Source: Halioglobus sp.
Lineage (GTDB): Bacteria > Pseudomonadota > Gammaproteobacteria > Pseudomonadales > Halieaceae
Direction of reading: 5' to 3'
DNA: 38,620 bases
Assembly: GCA_020443325.1 (NCBI GenBank)
Contig: JAGRIK010000130.1
Coordinates: forward strand, 1-38,620
Each line of letters starts with the position of its first letter. Positions within the stretch are counted from its first letter, which is position 1. Under the pieces are notes generated by a model. That model searched no databases. It was not told where the DNA came from and saw nothing but the letters and a program-made list of their open reading frames with translations. Shown in pieces: positions 1 through 8,278 of this stretch. A program made the translations under genes and the position numbers.

Positions 1-13
1 AATCCAAATTGAC

Positions 14-39
14 AAAAAAAGCCCGACTAAAAGCCGGGC
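14..39 (-). terminator. Rho-independent terminator for the minus-strand gene at 69-494
   Basis: Inverted repeat GCCCG (21-25) and CGGGC (35-39), with a possible inner CT/AG pair. On the minus strand it is followed directly by seven T residues (the A tract at 14-20). It lies 30 bp past the stop codon of the small secreted protein gene, the usual place for an intrinsic terminator. Confidence 0.75.
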
Positions 40-68
40 ACAAGGGGAAAGATGGACCTGGAAGTAAA

Positions 69-494
69 TTAGATAGCGGACCCCATTTCGGGACGCTCAA
101 CCCGAGCAACCTGCGGCTCGACTTCTGAGACAGACACCCTGAGATTCTGGGTGCGTTCAGTAGGATCGATACGCACGTAGTGAACCTGACCGGGCTTGAG
201 GTCGATCTCAAGCGTCTCAGCACCGGCAATCCCCGTGCTCAAAAGGTAGGTCCCCGCAGGTTGCGTTGTGGAGATTGCATCCTCGCTTTGCAACCGCCCC
301 AGCTTCTCGCCCCCGAGACGCACAGCGATACGCAGCCGCTCGGTGCGAAGGGATTCGCCGACACGGTACACGACAAGCGAGGCATCGCCCTGGGCCGCGA
401 CCTCAGCCTGTTCGGCCGCTTTGGCGCCAACACTGAGCAGTGCCAGCATGGCGGCTACAGCGGGGACTACTATGAGTAAACGGATAGATGTCAT
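69..494 (-). CDS. small secreted beta-rich protein, DUF2846-like
   Basis: A 141-residue protein with an N-terminal signal peptide (hydrophobic residues 5-24, likely cleavage after AKA near residue 26). The mature part is short and beta-strand rich. The stretch from LVVYRVGES through a TYLLSTG element to LKPGQVHYVRID resembles the DUF2846 pattern of a periplasmic sandwich domain with a conserved 'Pg..yv.i' strand. An AGAGGAA ribosome site sits just ahead of the ATG. The gene ends in a clear terminator and is divergent from the symporter at 608, so it is probably monocistronic. No enzymatic residues are evident. A second DUF2846-type protein occurs at 9736-10242. Family assignment is tentative; existence as a gene is well supported. 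Confidence 0.75.
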   Translation of the reverse strand: MTSIRLLIVVPAVAAMLALLSVGAKAAEQAEVAAQGDASLVVYRVGESLRTERLRIAVRLGGEKLGRLQSEDAISTTQPAGTYLLSTGIAGAETLEIDLKPGQVHYVRIDPTERTQNLRVSVSEVEPQVARVERPEMGSAI

Positions 495-607
495 GATAAA
501 TTCCTCTTGTGTTTGATTACACTTAAGATACGAGGGGTTCCGGCTATCGGTTCACCCGGATGAGAAAAATATTTTCTCCCAGTTTTTCCTGACATTCTGG
601 CCATAAC

Positions 608-2017
608 ATGAATACCACCATCGTTCTCATCACCCTCGTCGCCTACAAGGTGCTTTTGGTACTGATCGGATTCTGGGCGCAGCGCCGCGTAAAGTCTGAA
701 CAGGACTTCTTCCTCGCCGGACGGCAACTGGGCCCCTGGGTTGGGGCGGTGAGCTATGCCGCGAGTGCCGCTTCTGCATGGACCCTGCTGGGCATGAGTG
801 GGCTGGCCTACACGATGGGCTACGCGAGCCTGTGGGTGGCACTGGGGGCGATTGTCGGTTGCGCCGTGTCCTGGTTCGTAGTGGCGCCGCGCGTGATGTC
901 GCTGGCAGGTGAGGAAAAACTATTGTCTGCCACGGAGCTGGTGGCCCTGGGAAGCTCCGGTGCACAGCGGGCCTGGATCATAAGGGCTGCCTCGCTGGTC
1001 ATCCTGTTCTGCTTCGTGATTTACATCGCCTCCCAGTTCCAGGGGGCGGGAAATACATTTTCTTCGACCTTCGGGCTCGATAACGCCGAGAGTATTGCAC
1101 TTGGCGGTTTGGTCATCCTGGTCTACACACTACTGGGCGGATTCTGGGCGGTGAGCGTGACCGACACTGTGCAAGGACTGCTGATGATCGCTGCAGCGCT
1201 GCTGCTCCCCACTGCGGCAATCATCGAGCTCGGGGGCATGAGCGCGTTTATCGGCGCGCTGGGTGGTATCACCGACCCGACTTACACTTCCTTCACGGGT
1301 AACAACATGGGCCTGGCACTGCTGGGATTTTTGCTCGGCTCACTCGCCATCGGCATCTCTTCCATTGGCCAGCCGCATCTCGTGGCGCGCTTCATGGCGC
1401 TCAAAGACACCCGGGCGCTGAAGCAGGCACAGTTCATTGCCACCGGCTGGTACGCAATCATGTTCATCGGCATGTGGGTGCTGGGCATGAGCGGGCGACT
1501 GCTGGTGGGCGATCTCGGCAACAGCGAAGAGGTGTTCTTCGCAGTAAATGAAGCCCTGTTTCCTTCGGTGCTGGGTGCGATACTATTGGCCGCAGTGCTG
1601 TCCGCCATCATGTCCACCGCCGACAGCATGCTGCTCGTCACAGGCACTACGGTGGCTCACGATCTGGGTGTCAATCGAGGCAGGCGCTGGTCTGCGCTGG
1701 CCATATCACGCCTGGTAATTGCCGTGATATCGCTGGCTGCCATCACTGTTGCGATCACAGTGCCAGCGACAATCTTTGAGAGAGTGTTGTTTGCCTGGGT
1801 GGCAATCGGCTCGGCCCTGGGGCCCAACGTGTTGTGCCGGGCCCTTGGCCTGAGCATTGCGCCCGGTCGCATCTTACCGGCCATGCTGCTGGGCTTCGGG
1901 GCCGCACTGGTATTTTACAGCCTGCCTGACGCACCCGGCGATATCGCTGAGCGCACGATACCCTTCCTGCTCGGTATCGCCGTGCTGACGCTGCGCAGGC
2001 GGCCCCGGATAACCTAG
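608..2017 (+). CDS. sodium:solute symporter (SSS/SLC5 family, PutP-like)
   Basis: A 469-residue polytopic inner-membrane protein with about 12-13 hydrophobic segments. Residues 31-70 hold the family hallmark: a DFFLAGRQLGPWV motif followed by an Ala/Ser-rich TM2 and WTLLGMSGLAYTMG, close to the Na+-site region of PutP/PanF. A later MSTADSMLLVTGT segment is the usual conserved TM8-9 region. Length is slightly short for PutP (about 500) but complete. The substrate cannot be read from the sequence; family members carry proline, pantothenate, other organic acids or sugars. It converges on the Rieske oxygenase gene, the two stop codons overlapping in a shared CTAG, so a common substrate is possible but unproven. 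No strong Shine-Dalgarno is seen ahead of the ATG. Confidence 0.9.
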   Translation: MNTTIVLITLVAYKVLLVLIGFWAQRRVKSEQDFFLAGRQLGPWVGAVSYAASAASAWTLLGMSGLAYTMGYASLWVALGAIVGCAVSWFVVAPRVMSLAGEEKLLSATELVALGSSGAQRAWIIRAASLVILFCFVIYIASQFQGAGNTFSSTFGLDNAESIALGGLVILVYTLLGGFWAVSVTDTVQGLLMIAAALLLPTAAIIELGGMSAFIGALGGITDPTYTSFTGNNMGLALLGFLLGSLAIGISSIGQPHLVARFMALKDTRALKQAQFIATGWYAIMFIGMWVLGMSGRLLVGDLGNSEEVFFAVNEALFPSVLGAILLAAVLSAIMSTADSMLLVTGTTVAHDLGVNRGRRWSALAISRLVIAVISLAAITVAITVPATIFERVLFAWVAIGSALGPNVLCRALGLSIAPGRILPAMLLGFGAALVFYSLPDAPGDIAERTIPFLLGIAVLTLRRRPRIT

Positions 2018-3177
2018 GCGCTCTCCTCGCCAGACACAGTTCTCAGCGGCTGTCGCACTGCGGGTATCAGCGGCACGGTGTCCAAAGCCCAACGCAGGTC
2101 TGGATTGGCTCTGCGTGCCGGGGACGGAATGGTAAATACCTTTTTATCCTGGCAAGCCTTGATGGCTTCGGAATCGATCTTCCAGCCTTTGTCCTCGATA
2201 TGCGTGCGCAGTACCTTACGCCAGGCACCCATGAATTTGTCCTGTTCCACAGAGACCTCTGCCTCCAGGGTCTGCGGCAGATAGTGCGGTGACAGCGCCT
2301 CGACAATTTCCGCGTCCTCCCGGAATACCTTCTGGGTGCGCTTCACCGAGCCCTTGTCGAAAATACCCAACTTGAAGAAGTTGCGCACCTGCACCACAAA
2401 GGAGCGTGTGGTGTGCTCGTCCACCGGGGTATTGGCGTCGAAAATAATCATCTCCATCCAGGAGTTCACCTGTATGTGCAGGCGCACTGTGTGCCCCGAC
2501 AGGTAGAACGAGGGATGAACGTGCGTTTCCGCCTTGTCTCGCCGCGCGAAGCGCATGAGACCGGCATTGCCCTGCATGGGCGGCGGATAGAGGACGCAGG
2601 ACGAGGTGCCGGAGTACTCGGTGCGCTCGATCTTCACGACATGGTTCTTGTCTGCCATGTCGCGGTGGCCGAACCCGGGATGCACGAAGGACGTGTGGGC
2701 GATATCGATACCGTTCTCCACCACCCGACTGGCATCGGCTTTCCAGGTGAATTCGGTGTAGATCGGCCGCCAGTTTTCACGGTCGTCATATTCGGGAAAA
2801 GGCGGAATCGGGTAGCGTTCGGACTCGGGCAGGTCGCCCATGAACACCCAGATCATGCCGTAGCGCTCCTGGGTTGGGTATGCATCGATGCGAGCACGCT
2901 CAGGTGCCTCGACACCCTCGCCCCGGCTGGGGATAAACTGGACCTTCCCCTCTGAGTCGAACTCCCAACCATGATAGGGGCAGGCGACACAGTCGCGCTT
3001 GGTGGTCCAGCCATTGGACAACGACCCACCGCGGTGGATGCAGATATCGCTCAGGCAACTCACCTTGCCATCGCGGCCTCGAAACAGCACGAAGTTCTGT
3101 CCGAGCAGCTTCGCCCGCACGGGTTTGTCTTTTACCTTGTCGGACCACTCTGCCACATACCAAAGATTCGTCAGCAC
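2014..3177 (-). CDS. Rieske [2Fe-2S] oxygenase, terminal component
   Basis: A 387-residue Rieske non-heme iron oxygenase. The [2Fe-2S] ligands are C46-x-H48 and C66-x2-H69 (ICIHRGG ... CPYHGW). The mononuclear iron site is seen as N155, H161 and H166 in VVENGIDIAHTSFVHPGFGH. Such proteins insert oxygen into aromatic, steroid or tetrapyrrole-like substrates using electrons from a separate reductase, and no reductase or ferredoxin gene is in this window. Length and single-subunit form suggest the pheophorbide-oxygenase/vanillate-demethylase type rather than a large-small subunit dioxygenase. The start is GTG with a good AGGGAAGAG ribosome site, and MLTNLWYVAEW is a typical family N-terminus. 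Divergent from the TonB receptor at 3366, which suggests co-regulated uptake and oxidation of a hydrophobic compound. Confidence 0.93.
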   Translation of the reverse strand: MLTNLWYVAEWSDKVKDKPVRAKLLGQNFVLFRGRDGKVSCLSDICIHRGGSLSNGWTTKRDCVACPYHGWEFDSEGKVQFIPSRGEGVEAPERARIDAYPTQERYGMIWVFMGDLPESERYPIPPFPEYDDRENWRPIYTEFTWKADASRVVENGIDIAHTSFVHPGFGHRDMADKNHVVKIERTEYSGTSSCVLYPPPMQGNAGLMRFARRDKAETHVHPSFYLSGHTVRLHIQVNSWMEMIIFDANTPVDEHTTRSFVVQVRNFFKLGIFDKGSVKRTQKVFREDAEIVEALSPHYLPQTLEAEVSVEQDKFMGAWRKVLRTHIEDKGWKIDSEAIKACQDKKVFTIPSPARRANPDLRWALDTVPLIPAVRQPLRTVSGEESA

Positions 3178-3263
3178 GATCTCTTCCCTCGCTTGTTTGC
3201 ATTGTTATTGAAGTCTAGCCTAGTACATACGCAGGCCGCCAGCAGATGGATCAGGCCGAATTT

Positions 3264-3278
3264 GATAATTGTCATTAT
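3264..3278. promoter_or_regulatory. candidate operator between Rieske oxygenase and TonB receptor genes
   Basis: Imperfect inverted repeat GATAAT-N4-ATTAT in the 188-bp divergent region. It resembles half-sites of a Fur box (TGATAAT-N-ATTATCA), but the 4-bp spacer fits poorly, so a Fur assignment is not supported. It may be the target of another dimeric regulator or chance AT-rich sequence. No convincing -35/-10 pair was found here. Confidence 0.2.
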
Positions 3279-3365
3279 TTCTCTGGTTCGGCAGCTTAAT
3301 ATCGGTTCTAAATAAAGATGCAACAATAGCCATCCGTCTCGCTTGCTCTGGGGAGAGCCCAAATC

Positions 3366-5960
3366 ATGGTCAATACTGAATATCGCCCGCGCCTTTCGCG
3401 TCTGGCCGCCGCTATCACTGCTGTCTTCGCGGCGCACTCCGGCTTCACTGTCGCCCAGGATGTAAAACTGGAGGAAGTTACAGTGGTCGCCCGGAAACTG
3501 CAGGAAAACGTGCAGGACATTCCGATGACAATTAACGTATTCAGCGAGACCGAAATCGATAGACTGGGAATTGCAAATACTGAGGATGTCATCAAGTACA
3601 ACCCGGGCATGACGCTCACTCACGGCATCGGTGGCGATGATGTCCGCCCCGACCTCCGCGGCGTAACCAGCCTGTCCGGACGCTCCAACGTGGCTATCCT
3701 GGTCGATGGAGTTGACCAGACCAGTGACGCACTTATCGGCACCGGAGCGGGCCAGCTCATTTCCCTTGACCTCTATGATCTCCAGCAGGTGGAAGTTGTA
3801 CGGGGCCCACAAAGCGCCTTGTTTGGCCGCAACGCATTTGCCGGCGCTATCAACTACATCACTCGCCGCCCATCCGACACGTTCGAAGCGCAGGTGGGAG
3901 CAGACGCGGGCACTGACGATCTCCTGAAGGGCAATGTCTCCGTCACCGGGCCCATTACGGACGACTTGCGCTACCGTGTGAATATCGCGCACAAGAAAGA
4001 GGACGGCCAGTATGACCACCCCATTACCGGCAAAAATCTCGGCGATGAGAAAACCACGGCCGGTGCCCTCGCATTCGAATGGGATGCCACTGACGCGCTG
4101 AACTTCCTTGCGCGCGTTGACTATGCAGATCAGCAAATCGGTGAGAGCCCTATTGCCCTTGGCGAACTCAATGCCTGTACCCGGCTCAGCCCCATCAACC
4201 CGAACGACCCTACCGATCGCGAAGAGATCCGCACCGAGGGTGTGTGTGACCTGATCCCCTTCGTGCAATCTCCCACATCCATCGGCGAGCTTAAAGGCGA
4301 CCAAGACGACATCCACCTGTCGACGCAGGGCACGGACGGTGTATCCAATAAAATCTTCACGATGAACCTCCAGACGGAATGGGAAACCGATAAAGTCACT
4401 ATCTTCGCCAACACCGCTTACACGCACCATGATGCGGATAACGAGTACGACCTGGATGCCCAGCCAACTGTAACGAGCCTGCCTTCAGAGCCCAGTATTA
4501 ATACCACCTCTTCCCTGGCCAACTTCAGTTTCCCCTGGGTGAACGAGGACAACCCGTTCAATTACGTCTATGACGCAGAGAACCAGCGCGATGTCTACTT
4601 CCAGGATCTTCGCGCCAGCTTCAAAACCGGCGACGATATCGACTGGATGGTGGGTGGCGAGTATTACTACGAGGACTACTCCCAGAAAGACTACCAGCGA
4701 GCAAACGAGGCTATTAACCGCGGCAACGTGACAGCAACTTCGACGGTCACCACAGCAGAATGGGTAGATGTTGATTCCACCGATTTCTTCCCGGCCAGTG
4801 ATAGTTTGCGCGAGACACTGGAACTCACTGGCACCCTGCCTCGCGATGCAGATCGCAAGACCAACGCCTTCGGCATCTACGCCGCGATGAACTGGCTATT
4901 TGCCGATGACTGGCAACTCAATCTCTCGGCACGCTACCAGCAGGAAGACATCAGCATTGAGTACGGAACGCTCGATCCTACCTATGTCACACCGATGTTT
5001 GAGGACCAAAAGCCCGGTGTCTTCTATGCCTCTGACCCGTATACGGGCGGACCTTGCCCTGGCCCGATATCACCGAACGGCAAACTGTGCGCCAGAACAG
5101 CAACCGGTGAACCCATACACAGCGGGCCGAGAAAGGTAACCGGCAGTGAGAATTTCGACGCCTTCAACCCACGGGCCTCGTTAACCTGGCACTACAACGA
5201 CGACCACATGTTCTATGGCTCTGTCGCCCAGGGAACCAAACCCGGTGGTTTCAATTTTGAGTCACTGCTGCTGGCCGAAAATGTCGTCTACGACCAGGAG
5301 AAATTGACCACCTACGAGACGGGCTGGAAGGGCAAGTGGTGGGAAGACCGTATCCTGTTCAACGGCGCGATCTACTACAACAAAAACAAGGACAAACAGG
5401 CCAGCGCCAACCAGCCGGCACTGAACGGCAACCCGCCCGTGCCCTTTGTGGAGAATATCGGGGATGCCGAATCCTACGGCCTGGAGCTGTCAAATACTGT
5501 GCTGATTACCGACCACCTGCGCCTGGACTGGAGTTACAGCTACATCCACGCTCAATACGACGGCTTCGTACGAACGCGGTCCGACGGAGCCTCTATCGTG
5601 GACCTCAGTGGCGAAGAACTGCCGCGGACCCCCAAGCACTCCGGTATTGTGTCGCTGCAATACAACCTGCCGGTGGGCGAGGCTGACTTGTACGCTCGCA
5701 CCGACGTGATTTATCGCGACGAGATGATTGCCGACGACCTTGGCTGGGCAACTCTCCCGGAAATGACCACGATAGATATGCAGATTGGCTGGATAAAGGA
5801 CAAATGGGAAATCATCGGTTATGTCAATAACATCACCGACGAGGATGAACTGGTCAGCGGCGTCGGGTTTGTAAACTTCCAGCAGCAGTTCCAGAACATG
5901 TACACAACAACTCTTGCGGTAAAACGTAATGGTGGTATCCGCGCCAAGTACCGTTTCTAA
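3366..5960 (+). CDS. TonB-dependent outer-membrane receptor
   Basis: An 864-residue receptor with a signal peptide (residues 1-30, cleavage near VA-Q31), a TonB box at 35-42 (LEEVTVVA) and a plug domain from about residue 47 to 165. The plug carries the IPMTINVFS, RGV and VEVVRGPQSALFGRNAFAGAINYITRRP motifs, and the rest is a 22-strand beta barrel ending in the aromatic C-terminus RAKYRF. It belongs to the large proteobacterial group that resembles receptors of sphingomonads and marine gammaproteobacteria for non-siderophore ligands. The substrate is not readable from sequence. Its divergent neighbour is a Rieske oxygenase, so import of a hydrophobic aromatic or steroid-like compound is a reasonable inference. 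GGGGAGAG lies upstream of the ATG. A hairpin repeat begins just after the stop codon. Confidence 0.95.
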   Translation: MVNTEYRPRLSRLAAAITAVFAAHSGFTVAQDVKLEEVTVVARKLQENVQDIPMTINVFSETEIDRLGIANTEDVIKYNPGMTLTHGIGGDDVRPDLRGVTSLSGRSNVAILVDGVDQTSDALIGTGAGQLISLDLYDLQQVEVVRGPQSALFGRNAFAGAINYITRRPSDTFEAQVGADAGTDDLLKGNVSVTGPITDDLRYRVNIAHKKEDGQYDHPITGKNLGDEKTTAGALAFEWDATDALNFLARVDYADQQIGESPIALGELNACTRLSPINPNDPTDREEIRTEGVCDLIPFVQSPTSIGELKGDQDDIHLSTQGTDGVSNKIFTMNLQTEWETDKVTIFANTAYTHHDADNEYDLDAQPTVTSLPSEPSINTTSSLANFSFPWVNEDNPFNYVYDAENQRDVYFQDLRASFKTGDDIDWMVGGEYYYEDYSQKDYQRANEAINRGNVTATSTVTTAEWVDVDSTDFFPASDSLRETLELTGTLPRDADRKTNAFGIYAAMNWLFADDWQLNLSARYQQEDISIEYGTLDPTYVTPMFEDQKPGVFYASDPYTGGPCPGPISPNGKLCARTATGEPIHSGPRKVTGSENFDAFNPRASLTWHYNDDHMFYGSVAQGTKPGGFNFESLLLAENVVYDQEKLTTYETGWKGKWWEDRILFNGAIYYNKNKDKQASANQPALNGNPPVPFVENIGDAESYGLELSNTVLITDHLRLDWSYSYIHAQYDGFVRTRSDGASIVDLSGEELPRTPKHSGIVSLQYNLPVGEADLYARTDVIYRDEMIADDLGWATLPEMTTIDMQIGWIKDKWEIIGYVNNITDEDELVSGVGFVNFQQQFQNMYTTTLAVKRNGGIRAKYRF

Positions 5961-5982
5961 CACCGGGCGTTGAGCTCGGGAA

Positions 5983-6071
5983 GGATATTTGGGATATTGG
6001 ATATTTGGGGTTGGATATTTGGGGTCAGAGTAAAAATATCGCTGATATTTTTACTCTGACCCCAAATATCC
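5983..6071. repeat. REP-like element 1: tandem arm copies plus 28-bp perfect hairpin
   Basis: Arms at 6013-6040 and 6044-6071 are perfect reverse complements over 28 bp, separated by only three bases (GCT). The core is TTTGGGGTCAGAGTAAAAAT. Just upstream are partial copies of the arm head (GGATATTTGGG at 5983-5993 and GGATATTTGGGG at 5999-6010). The element starts within 25 bp of the TonB receptor stop codon and lies before the lipoprotein gene at 6149. A nearly identical element occurs at 7803-7875. There is no T tract of terminator type; the form is that of a REP/REPIN or small MITE-like palindrome. Confidence 0.9.
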
Positions 6072-6148
6072 AGACCCTGAAATTCCAGATATCGCTCAGG
6101 ACCAGTCTGGTATCATCAACCTTCCGATAGCAAATACCAGATACGTAT

Positions 6149-7765
6149 ATGAAGCCCAAAACCTGGATCGCGGCATTCCTGTGTTTACTGCTTGTGAACG
6201 GTTGCAGCGATGGCAGCGACAACAACAGCGTCAGCGAGTCCCAGCGACTGCTGGCACAGTTCGGCGAGTTGCAGTCCAGTTTCAGCGAAAGCGGCATGCA
6301 GGGCCTGCTGGATTACGAGGACAGTGGAAGACCGGTGACGTTGGTGCAGCTGATGTCGGTCACGGACAGCGAGACCTTCGCTCGCTACGAAGAGCAGGCC
6401 GCCAACCTGTGGCAAAGCATCGGTGCAACTGAGCGTTTTCGCAGCGAGGTTTTCGACCAATTGATCGGCGATCGCTCCCTCAACCAGATCCGTGCGATCG
6501 AGTTCCCGAATATCATCGTACTGCTAAGCGCCATTGATACACCGGCATTCACTGACTTGATGAATACCCTGGCCGCAGCCAGCGATGACCACGCCTGGGT
6601 ACTTGGGGAGGAGGACCGACTACCTTTCAAACCCGGTGGCAGCTACTTTGATCCGGCGCTGCAAAATCTCGATAACGAACAGGCATTCTCCCTGCTGGCC
6701 AATGCCGGTGCCAACGGAAGCAGTAACAACTCCGCCTTTGACTCCAATCCCGCCGCGGTTGTCGACATGGTCGTCAGCGATGCGCCGAGCCCATTCTGGA
6801 TGGTAAACCTCATCGACTTCTATGAGCAGGCCAACTTTCCCGATGGTCGCGACACCGACCTCAGCGGCGAGGAAGCCAACCAGATCTACGGTAACACCAT
6901 CCTCCCCACGCTGCTGCGGTACAACTCCCTGCCAGATCTCCTGATGCCGGTGGCAGTTATACTGACCAACGAGGAGTTTGCATGGGAGCAGGCTGCGATC
7001 GTGCGCTACGCCAGCCGCGACGCGTTCCTCAACGCTTTCGCGCTCAACCCGCGAGCCGGAGAAGCCGTTGTCTATAAAGAGGCGGGGGTAGAGAATACGC
7101 TGGTGTATGCCAGTGAAGTGCCTGGGACAGTAATAGCAGCGCCACAGAATGGACCATTATTCAACTTCCGCTACTGCGAGGTGCTGCTGGTTTTCCCCGG
7201 GAATACAGGCCCCATTGCCGATGTCTATAACTCGATGCCACTGGGCACTTGCCCCCAGCACCTGTGGGACGCGCTCGATGCAGAATCGATCGCCGGAGAC
7301 TACAGCGCCGAGGTGGCCGCTCTGAACGGCATTCGATTCTGGGTACTCGATCGCATTGAGAGTGAAATACCAACCGGACCACCCGTGATCGAAAACTTCG
7401 GCGGTATCCCGATGCGCCTGGCGGCCAGCGTGGCGTTAGCGGCGGGGACAGAAACCGGAGAGCCGGCTGCTTACAAGGTCAATAGGGTGAGCCGCGACAC
7501 AGTGTTTCACTACGTCGCCGGCCGCCAGGTTTACGATCTGCAAGATCCAGAGGGCACCCGCTATAGAATGCAATCCTTCACCCAGGGCCGGGACCGTGAT
7601 CAGCAGTTGGTTGGCCTGCAGCGGCTGGGGCAGACGCTGCAGTTACCAGAGGGCTGGACGTTCCAGGTGGTCCTGCTGACGGAAGATTACGAGCTTCCCA
7701 CCATAGGCGGCATCGCCGAGGTTATCGCTGACGATCTCGGCAACACTTATCAGCGTATTCCCTGA
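6149..7765 (+). CDS. lipoprotein of unknown function with probable duplicated ferredoxin-like (DUF1330-type) domains
   Basis: A 538-residue lipoprotein: signal peptide with lipobox LVNGC, mature protein beginning CSDGSDNN. Two similar segments can be seen. One is near residues 50-135 (VTLVQLMSVTDSETFARYEEQA ... FPNIIVLLSA), the other near 215-310 (WMVNLIDFYEQANF ... PVAVILTNEEFAWEQAAIVRYASRDAFLNAF). Both have the alternating pattern of dimeric alpha/beta-barrel (DUF1330/EthD-like) domains. The C-terminal about 90 residues contain YRMQSFTQG, a 'LPEGWTFQVVLLTEDYEL' type strand and DDLGNTYQRI, a module I have seen in other proteobacterial secreted proteins without assigned function. The gene stands alone, flanked on both sides by near-identical hairpin elements. 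No convincing ribosome site precedes the ATG. Function unknown. Confidence 0.75.
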   Translation: MKPKTWIAAFLCLLLVNGCSDGSDNNSVSESQRLLAQFGELQSSFSESGMQGLLDYEDSGRPVTLVQLMSVTDSETFARYEEQAANLWQSIGATERFRSEVFDQLIGDRSLNQIRAIEFPNIIVLLSAIDTPAFTDLMNTLAAASDDHAWVLGEEDRLPFKPGGSYFDPALQNLDNEQAFSLLANAGANGSSNNSAFDSNPAAVVDMVVSDAPSPFWMVNLIDFYEQANFPDGRDTDLSGEEANQIYGNTILPTLLRYNSLPDLLMPVAVILTNEEFAWEQAAIVRYASRDAFLNAFALNPRAGEAVVYKEAGVENTLVYASEVPGTVIAAPQNGPLFNFRYCEVLLVFPGNTGPIADVYNSMPLGTCPQHLWDALDAESIAGDYSAEVAALNGIRFWVLDRIESEIPTGPPVIENFGGIPMRLAASVALAAGTETGEPAAYKVNRVSRDTVFHYVAGRQVYDLQDPEGTRYRMQSFTQGRDRDQQLVGLQRLGQTLQLPEGWTFQVVLLTEDYELPTIGGIAEVIADDLGNTYQRIP

Positions 7766-7802
7766 GGCCTCGCTACAAGCCAGCCCATGAATGTATCGAA
7801 GT

Positions 7803-7875
7803 GGGATATTTGGGTCAGATATTTGGGGTCAGAGTAAAAATATCGATGATATTTTTACTCTGACCCCAAATATCC
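7803..7875. repeat. REP-like element 2: partial arm copy plus 27-bp perfect hairpin
   Basis: Arms at 7818-7844 and 7848-7874 are perfect reverse complements over 27 bp with a three-base loop (GAT). They match element 1 (6013-6071) at every arm base except the outermost pair; otherwise only the loop and upstream lead-in differ. A truncated arm head (GGATATTTGGGTCA, from 7804) again precedes the hairpin. The left arm begins 53 bp after the stop codon of the lipoprotein gene, almost the same offset as element 1 from the receptor stop codon. Confidence 0.9.
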
Positions 7876-7987
7876 TCACTAACAGGAACGATGGCAGCTG
7901 ATCTTCCAGACGCTGCCCTGACTACGGCTGGCTATAATACGCCAAATCATTTGAGGACGATCCGGGCACATCGAGAACAAGGACCTG

Positions 7988-8179
7988 TTGGATGCGATAA
8001 ACCAGGTGATGCCTTATGGCAAGTACAAGGGCCGCCAGTTGCTGGACCTTCCAGAGCCCTATCTGGTGTGGTACCACAGCAAGGGTTTTCCGAAGGGCAA
8101 GTTGGGCACGCAACTGGCGTTGATCTACGAAGTCAAACTCAACGGCCTCGAGGGCATGCTAAGGCGCTTACAACAATAA
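7988..8179 (+). CDS. DUF3820 family small protein
   Basis: A 63-residue cytosolic protein with the DUF3820 signature: MPYGKYKG near the start, then LPEPYLVWYHSKGFPKGKLG and LALIYEVKLNGLE. The family is widespread in proteobacteria and sometimes labelled a putative quorum-sensing-regulated virulence factor; its molecular role is not known. The start given is TTG at 7988. The open frame reaches back to a TGA at 7952 and contains no ATG or GTG, yet the in-frame residues IENKDLLDAINQ before and across the TTG resemble the usual family N-terminus. A GAGG at 7953-7956 lies upstream of an ATC at 7970. The true start may therefore be a rare codon (ATC 7970 or CTG 7985) rather than TTG. Confidence 0.8.
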   Translation: MDAINQVMPYGKYKGRQLLDLPEPYLVWYHSKGFPKGKLGTQLALIYEVKLNGLEGMLRRLQQ

Positions 8180-8278
8180 ACAGACTACAACTCGAAATAT
8201 CGGAAGTGCTACCCTCTCCAGGTGAATATCAATGACGAAAGTGACACCATCAACCGTCTGATGGCTCCCTTGATTTCT

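Noticed and set aside
3264..3278. Fur box upstream of the TonB receptor
   Set aside because: The half-sites are separated by 4 bp, not 1, and the receptor is not of an obvious siderophore type; kept only as a low-confidence operator.
3171..4430. 419-codon minus-strand open frame
   Set aside because: Entirely antisense to the TonB receptor N-terminal half and the intergenic region; no family features, while the plus frame is a clear receptor.
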